DNA of 28,471 nt, taken from assembly GCA_963575745.1 (NCBI GenBank), contig CAUYUJ010010432.1, positions 1-28,471 on the forward strand, given 5' to 3'. The position numbers were made by a program, and so were the translations under genes. How positions within the stretch are numbered: the stretch's first letter is position 1; the number at the start of each line of letters is the position of its first letter. Origin of the DNA: Prorocentrum cordatum. Its lineage: Eukaryota; Sar; Dinophyceae; Prorocentrales; Prorocentraceae. The notes beneath the pieces are model-generated. The model made no database searches, had not been told where the DNA came from, and was given only the letters and a program-made list of their open reading frames with translations. Shown in pieces: positions 25,518-28,471 of the stretch.

Positions 25518-25734
25518 GATGCGCTTCACCACGTCGTACCACACTAGCGGGTGCCCAGGCCGCTGGTCAAAGTCGAGGTCAGCTGCAAGTTCGTGGGGTT
25601 CCCTAGTGTCATTGGCGATGGACTCCAGGCACTTCTTGATGGTCGCCACCGCGGTCTCCGCGTTCTCGAAGCCAGCGGAGGTCTCTTTGCTGAACAGGAC
25701 GTCGTTGAGCGCACCCGCGCCCGCCCTAATCCTC
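25518..25734 (-). repeat. Inverted copy of RING gene interior (18628-18850)
   Basis: Reverse complement of 18628-18850 with no substitutions seen and one 6-base deletion, in GGGCCGCCGCGGGCG near the end that joins the sulfotransferase piece. It corresponds to about residues 229-302 of the RING protein. The junction with the next segment (25734/25735) has little or no microhomology. Confidence 0.95.
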
Positions 25735-26374
25735 GCGTCTGTGGCAGAAAATGCGGATTGCTGGATAGCGGGGATAACATTTTCGTGAGCCTTTCCACCA
25801 GTACCGTCTGATTGGCAAATGCTAACCTGTCTTGTAGGGTCAAATTTCTTCCGCGGTTCTGCCTCGACATAACTTCATGGAAAGAAGACGCTACGCGTTC
25901 CAATGGATCTCTGATCAAAGCAGCCTTGAATCCATCATAATTGACAACAAAATCAGCAACCTCCTGTCTGGTGAGATTCATAGGTGGAAAAACCGTCTTC
26001 ATCGTACCACCGTGATCGCGAGCGACCTTGAGCAACGACGTCCCACCATTCTTAAATGTATGAATAACGGCGGAGCCGTGTAAAATGACGACAGTGCTGA
26101 GGGCGGACTTGTGGAAGCCTGGGGCGCACGACCTAAATTTCTTCAGATGTGTTCTCTCGCTCCACGAGGTGTCGAAATAGTGGAGGGATGGGACGGTTGA
26201 TGTGGTGGAAGCACTAGTGCAAGACAAACACGTACTTTTTAAGCGCAAAATTGCACGTCCAGTCGTTCCCAATCGTATTGCAGCAACGGACAGAAGGAAC
26301 AAAATCGCCCACGCTGCAACGAACAGACGGAACACGAATACGCAAGCACTCGGCAGCGTTGCCGTGTTCACCAT
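25544..26374 (-). pseudogene. Truncated sulfotransferase fused to out-of-frame RING sequence
   Basis: Starts at the ATG matching 7887 and keeps the membrane anchor, the 5'-phosphosulfate loop (TFKNGGTSLL) and the 3'-phosphate loop (RDPLERVASSF), with F35L and V125M. After residue 213 (FLPQT) it crosses the junction into the RING gene's sense strand in a wrong frame, adding about 63 Arg/Ser/Pro-rich residues (RGLGRARVRSTT onward) before a stop at 25544. The C-terminal third of the catalytic domain is lost, so enzyme activity is unlikely. With an upstream leader relict and the same 5' flank it could still be transcribed. The open frame is 276 codons. Confidence 0.75.
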
Positions 26375-26485
26375 GTATGCGCCGATACCTCTGCCGCAAT
26401 GCCCGCCAGCACCCGGAACAACGAACGTGTTTGGCCAGCACTGCAAACCGAGCAAATACGGCTCAAGGCAAAAAAAGGCTTGAGC

Positions 26486-26507
26486 CTTGAGCCACAATGG
26501 CTACGGA
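26486..26507 (-). other. Relict spliced leader, second copy
   Basis: Inverted copy of 7754-7775, with the same single mismatch to the dinoflagellate leader and the same GCTCAAG tail (26479-26485). It was carried along with the duplication and is not an independent insertion. Confidence 0.85.
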
Positions 26508-26728
26508 CCAGGATGCTCCGATGGCCGTCTCGGATTGCCAACGCGAGGCGGGAGGCCCTAAGGGAGGGTCTCCCGCTCGAGACGCCCTCGCGGTGCACTC
26601 ACACTCTGGTGAGCGTCCGAGGGTTGAGTAACTCGGGGATGGACAGACCTCCCTTTAGTAAAACGTGGTTTAGTGATACCGTCAGAGGTTGAATCGGCCA
26701 TCTCCTGGGGCAAGCTTCACAGGCGGGC

Positions 26729-28471
26729 ATGGCAGATTCGTGTGCTGCCGCAGGCGGCGACAATTCAGGCCCCATCCAGACAGAGGTCGTCAAAGCCGAG
26801 TGCGAGTCGACCCAGCCTGGCGGCGACGGCAATGTGCAGCCGACAATGCCGTTCTCGTCGCCAGTCCGCCTCTTCGCTCACATCCGTGAGATCGACGCCA
26901 CTGTGAAAGCGATGCGCCCGCGCTTGAGAGCCTTCGTTGAGCTGATGCTGAAGTCTGCGCTGGGCGCCCAGAAGCTGCACAAGCTCGCGGCCACCAGAGT
27001 GGGCGGCTCTTGGCACGATCACTTCGACAAGGACGCGTCGGGCGACACTGTCCTGAGACATTTCAACCACAACGTTGCGGTCATCGACAAGATTATCATA
27101 TACCTTGAGAGCCTTCACTTGCTTGCCGACCCAGACTGGTGGCTCGACGGCGAGTCACTTTCAAAGAGCAGCACCAAGCCCGACGAGCAGGCCCTCTGCA
27201 ACTTCAGCAAGGTCCACCACGAGCACACCTCAGTCACGCCCTTCACCGTGCTGACCTCATCCACCCTCGATCTCCCCGAGGTCGGAGATGACATCGCAGC
27301 GTTGTTCGCGGCGTTTGCTGAGCATGTCGGCCAGCGCATGTACGACTTCAAGGCTACAGCGTTCTTGGTAGATAAGAGTTCTACGATTTCTGACGTGGAG
27401 GTGCTCCTGGGGAGCGTTCACGCCGACGTCTTAAAGGAGTGCGACGACTCGGCCCTGTATCCTCACTTGCTGCCTAAGGGCGATGCCGACAATGTTGCGA
27501 AGCTTGCGCCCATTGATGTTTCTGGAAGCAAAGGGGATCCCAAGGTGTTGGAGCTTCTCCCTCATAACCGAGCTCTCGAGCACCTGCGATGCTTCATCAG
27601 AGCAGTCATGCTGACGGAGATCGACGTCCCTGGCATGTTCTACTCAACTGTGGATGCACCGGAGCCCAGCATCGACCTGTGCATGTTCGCTATGGAGCTC
27701 AAGTGCGCTGTCGCCGACGTGGTCGCAGTCATTTCCTCAGCCGAGGTGGCTATAGGCAGGAAGGCTCGCTCCAAGGATAAGCAGTTCATGAGTCAAGGGT
27801 ACCTCTGCGGGACGGCCACCTTCATATTGCAGATCCTCCACGGTGCGCGACAGAAGCTGGACAGCATGGCCAACGACCCCAGGGCCATGGAGTTCGAGAA
27901 GACAGGCTGGCAGCTCCGCGAGTCGATCCACACCATGCGTCACTGGTGCTTGTTGGCGGCAAGAGTCAGCGGGCGTTACGAGAGCATGCTCTTGCTGGGC
28001 ATGGCCGAGGTCTTGACCAACGAGGGACAGGCGACGGCAAAGGTCACCCCTACTTGGACAGCATGTTTCGTCGACGACGTGTTCAACGAGACGATGGCAA
28101 TGGCGATGCTCAAGAACAAGCTGGACGTCGTGATCAACCGCCACAACTCACTCCACACCTGCATCAAGGCCTTCTCCACGTCAGCAGCCGTGCTGTCCAT
28201 CAACCCCCGCGTGCAGGACCACCCGGCGACGTCCGAGTCAGTGAACGTGGCACTCCAGTTGCTGAAGGACGCTGCGGAAGCAAGCGTGGTCATCAGGGGC
28301 GTCGACCTGTTGACTGCGTATCGTCATCGCCCTGAGGGGCCGACGAAAGCGACGGAGTTCTTGACGGAGAACGAGGGTCGCTACCCCAAGGTACCGCAGT
28401 GCTTCTGGCAGTTGTTCAAGGACCTGCAGGCGCACGCACTTCCAGCCCAGCCTTTGCCAGCACAGGCTGGC
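26729..28471 (+). CDS. Hypothetical 650-aa-type protein, second copy, cut by window end
   Basis: Begins at the ATG matching 7532 and remains open for 581 codons to the window edge, ending at LPAQAG. It lacks the last 69 residues, including the basic tail, only because the window stops. It is identical to the first copy except for Thr to Ala in the stretch DHPATSESV (ACG/GCG change). An in-frame TGA 36 bases upstream is retained. This copy is plus-strand and divergent from the truncated sulfotransferase, mirroring the first locus. If its remaining end is intact, the genome holds two nearly identical genes of this type. Confidence 0.8.
   Translation, partial: MADSCAAAGGDNSGPIQTEVVKAECESTQPGGDGNVQPTMPFSSPVRLFAHIREIDATVKAMRPRLRAFVELMLKSALGAQKLHKLAATRVGGSWHDHFDKDASGDTVLRHFNHNVAVIDKIIIYLESLHLLADPDWWLDGESLSKSSTKPDEQALCNFSKVHHEHTSVTPFTVLTSSTLDLPEVGDDIAALFAAFAEHVGQRMYDFKATAFLVDKSSTISDVEVLLGSVHADVLKECDDSALYPHLLPKGDADNVAKLAPIDVSGSKGDPKVLELLPHNRALEHLRCFIRAVMLTEIDVPGMFYSTVDAPEPSIDLCMFAMELKCAVADVVAVISSAEVAIGRKARSKDKQFMSQGYLCGTATFILQILHGARQKLDSMANDPRAMEFEKTGWQLRESIHTMRHWCLLAARVSGRYESMLLLGMAEVLTNEGQATAKVTPTWTACFVDDVFNETMAMAMLKNKLDVVINRHNSLHTCIKAFSTSAAVLSINPRVQDHPATSESVNVALQLLKDAAEASVVIRGVDLLTAYRHRPEGPTKATEFLTENEGRYPKVPQCFWQLFKDLQAHALPAQPLPAQAG

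Larger units (their letters stand above)
25735..28471 (-). repeat. Inverted copy of 5790-8526
   Basis: Position x in the first copy corresponds to 34261 minus x here. Three substitutions are seen by eye over 2737 bases (two in the sulfotransferase, one in the 650-aa gene), about 0.11 percent, fewer than between the A copies. The copy runs off the window, so its far end is unknown. Confidence 0.97.

Noticed and set aside
20652-28471. Whole duplication as a simple assembly duplicate
   Set aside because: Copies carry scattered substitutions, a 1-nt indel, a 6-base deletion and filler at one junction, which a plain duplicate contig would not show; chimeric assembly at the junctions themselves still cannot be excluded without reads.

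Overview
This window looks like nuclear DNA of a dinoflagellate. The strongest evidence is a near-complete copy of the dinoflagellate spliced-leader exon embedded in genomic DNA at 7754-7775 (21 of 22 positions by eye). A more degenerate one at 10993-11011 abuts a start codon. A GC-rich composition, many unrelated satellite-like arrays and genes whose reading frame changes along their length (introns or frameshifts) fit this. I cannot name the species; a Prorocentrum- or Symbiodiniaceae-like genome is an inference only.

Layout: 1-4857 is segment A, carrying a broken, transposase-like gene in several reading frames (about 260-3416) and a repeat-rich tail. 4858-5579 is a purine-rich tract plus a hairpin-forming stretch. 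5580-7532 (minus) is an intact 650-aa hypothetical gene, divergent from an intact 312-aa Golgi-type sulfotransferase gene at 7887-8825. The spliced-leader relict lies between these two. 8870-10440 is a GCGTCA-type minisatellite that reverses orientation and then forms a 0.7-kb higher-order repeat with a 32-bp unit. 11012-12307 and probable downstream exons to 13273 form a second unidentified gene. 13566-17385 is a succession of unrelated tandem arrays. 17945-20313 is a RING-H2 gene whose frame changes twice.

From 20652 the window repeats itself. Segment A is present again in direct orientation (20652-25507; 17 substitutions and one indel seen by eye). It is followed by about 10 bp of filler, then 217 bp copied in inverted orientation from inside the RING gene, then an inverted copy of 5790-8526 that runs off the right edge. 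This three-piece mosaic truncates the second sulfotransferase and fuses it to an out-of-frame piece of the RING gene. The second copy of the 650-aa gene stays open to the window edge.

The genes do not form a recognisable pathway. The common thread is genome dynamics: transposase-like coding remains, retroposed genes with leader relicts, satellite arrays, and a rearrangement of the kind produced by template switching. Functions of the two largest intact or nearly intact proteins (650 aa and about 431 aa) are not recognised.
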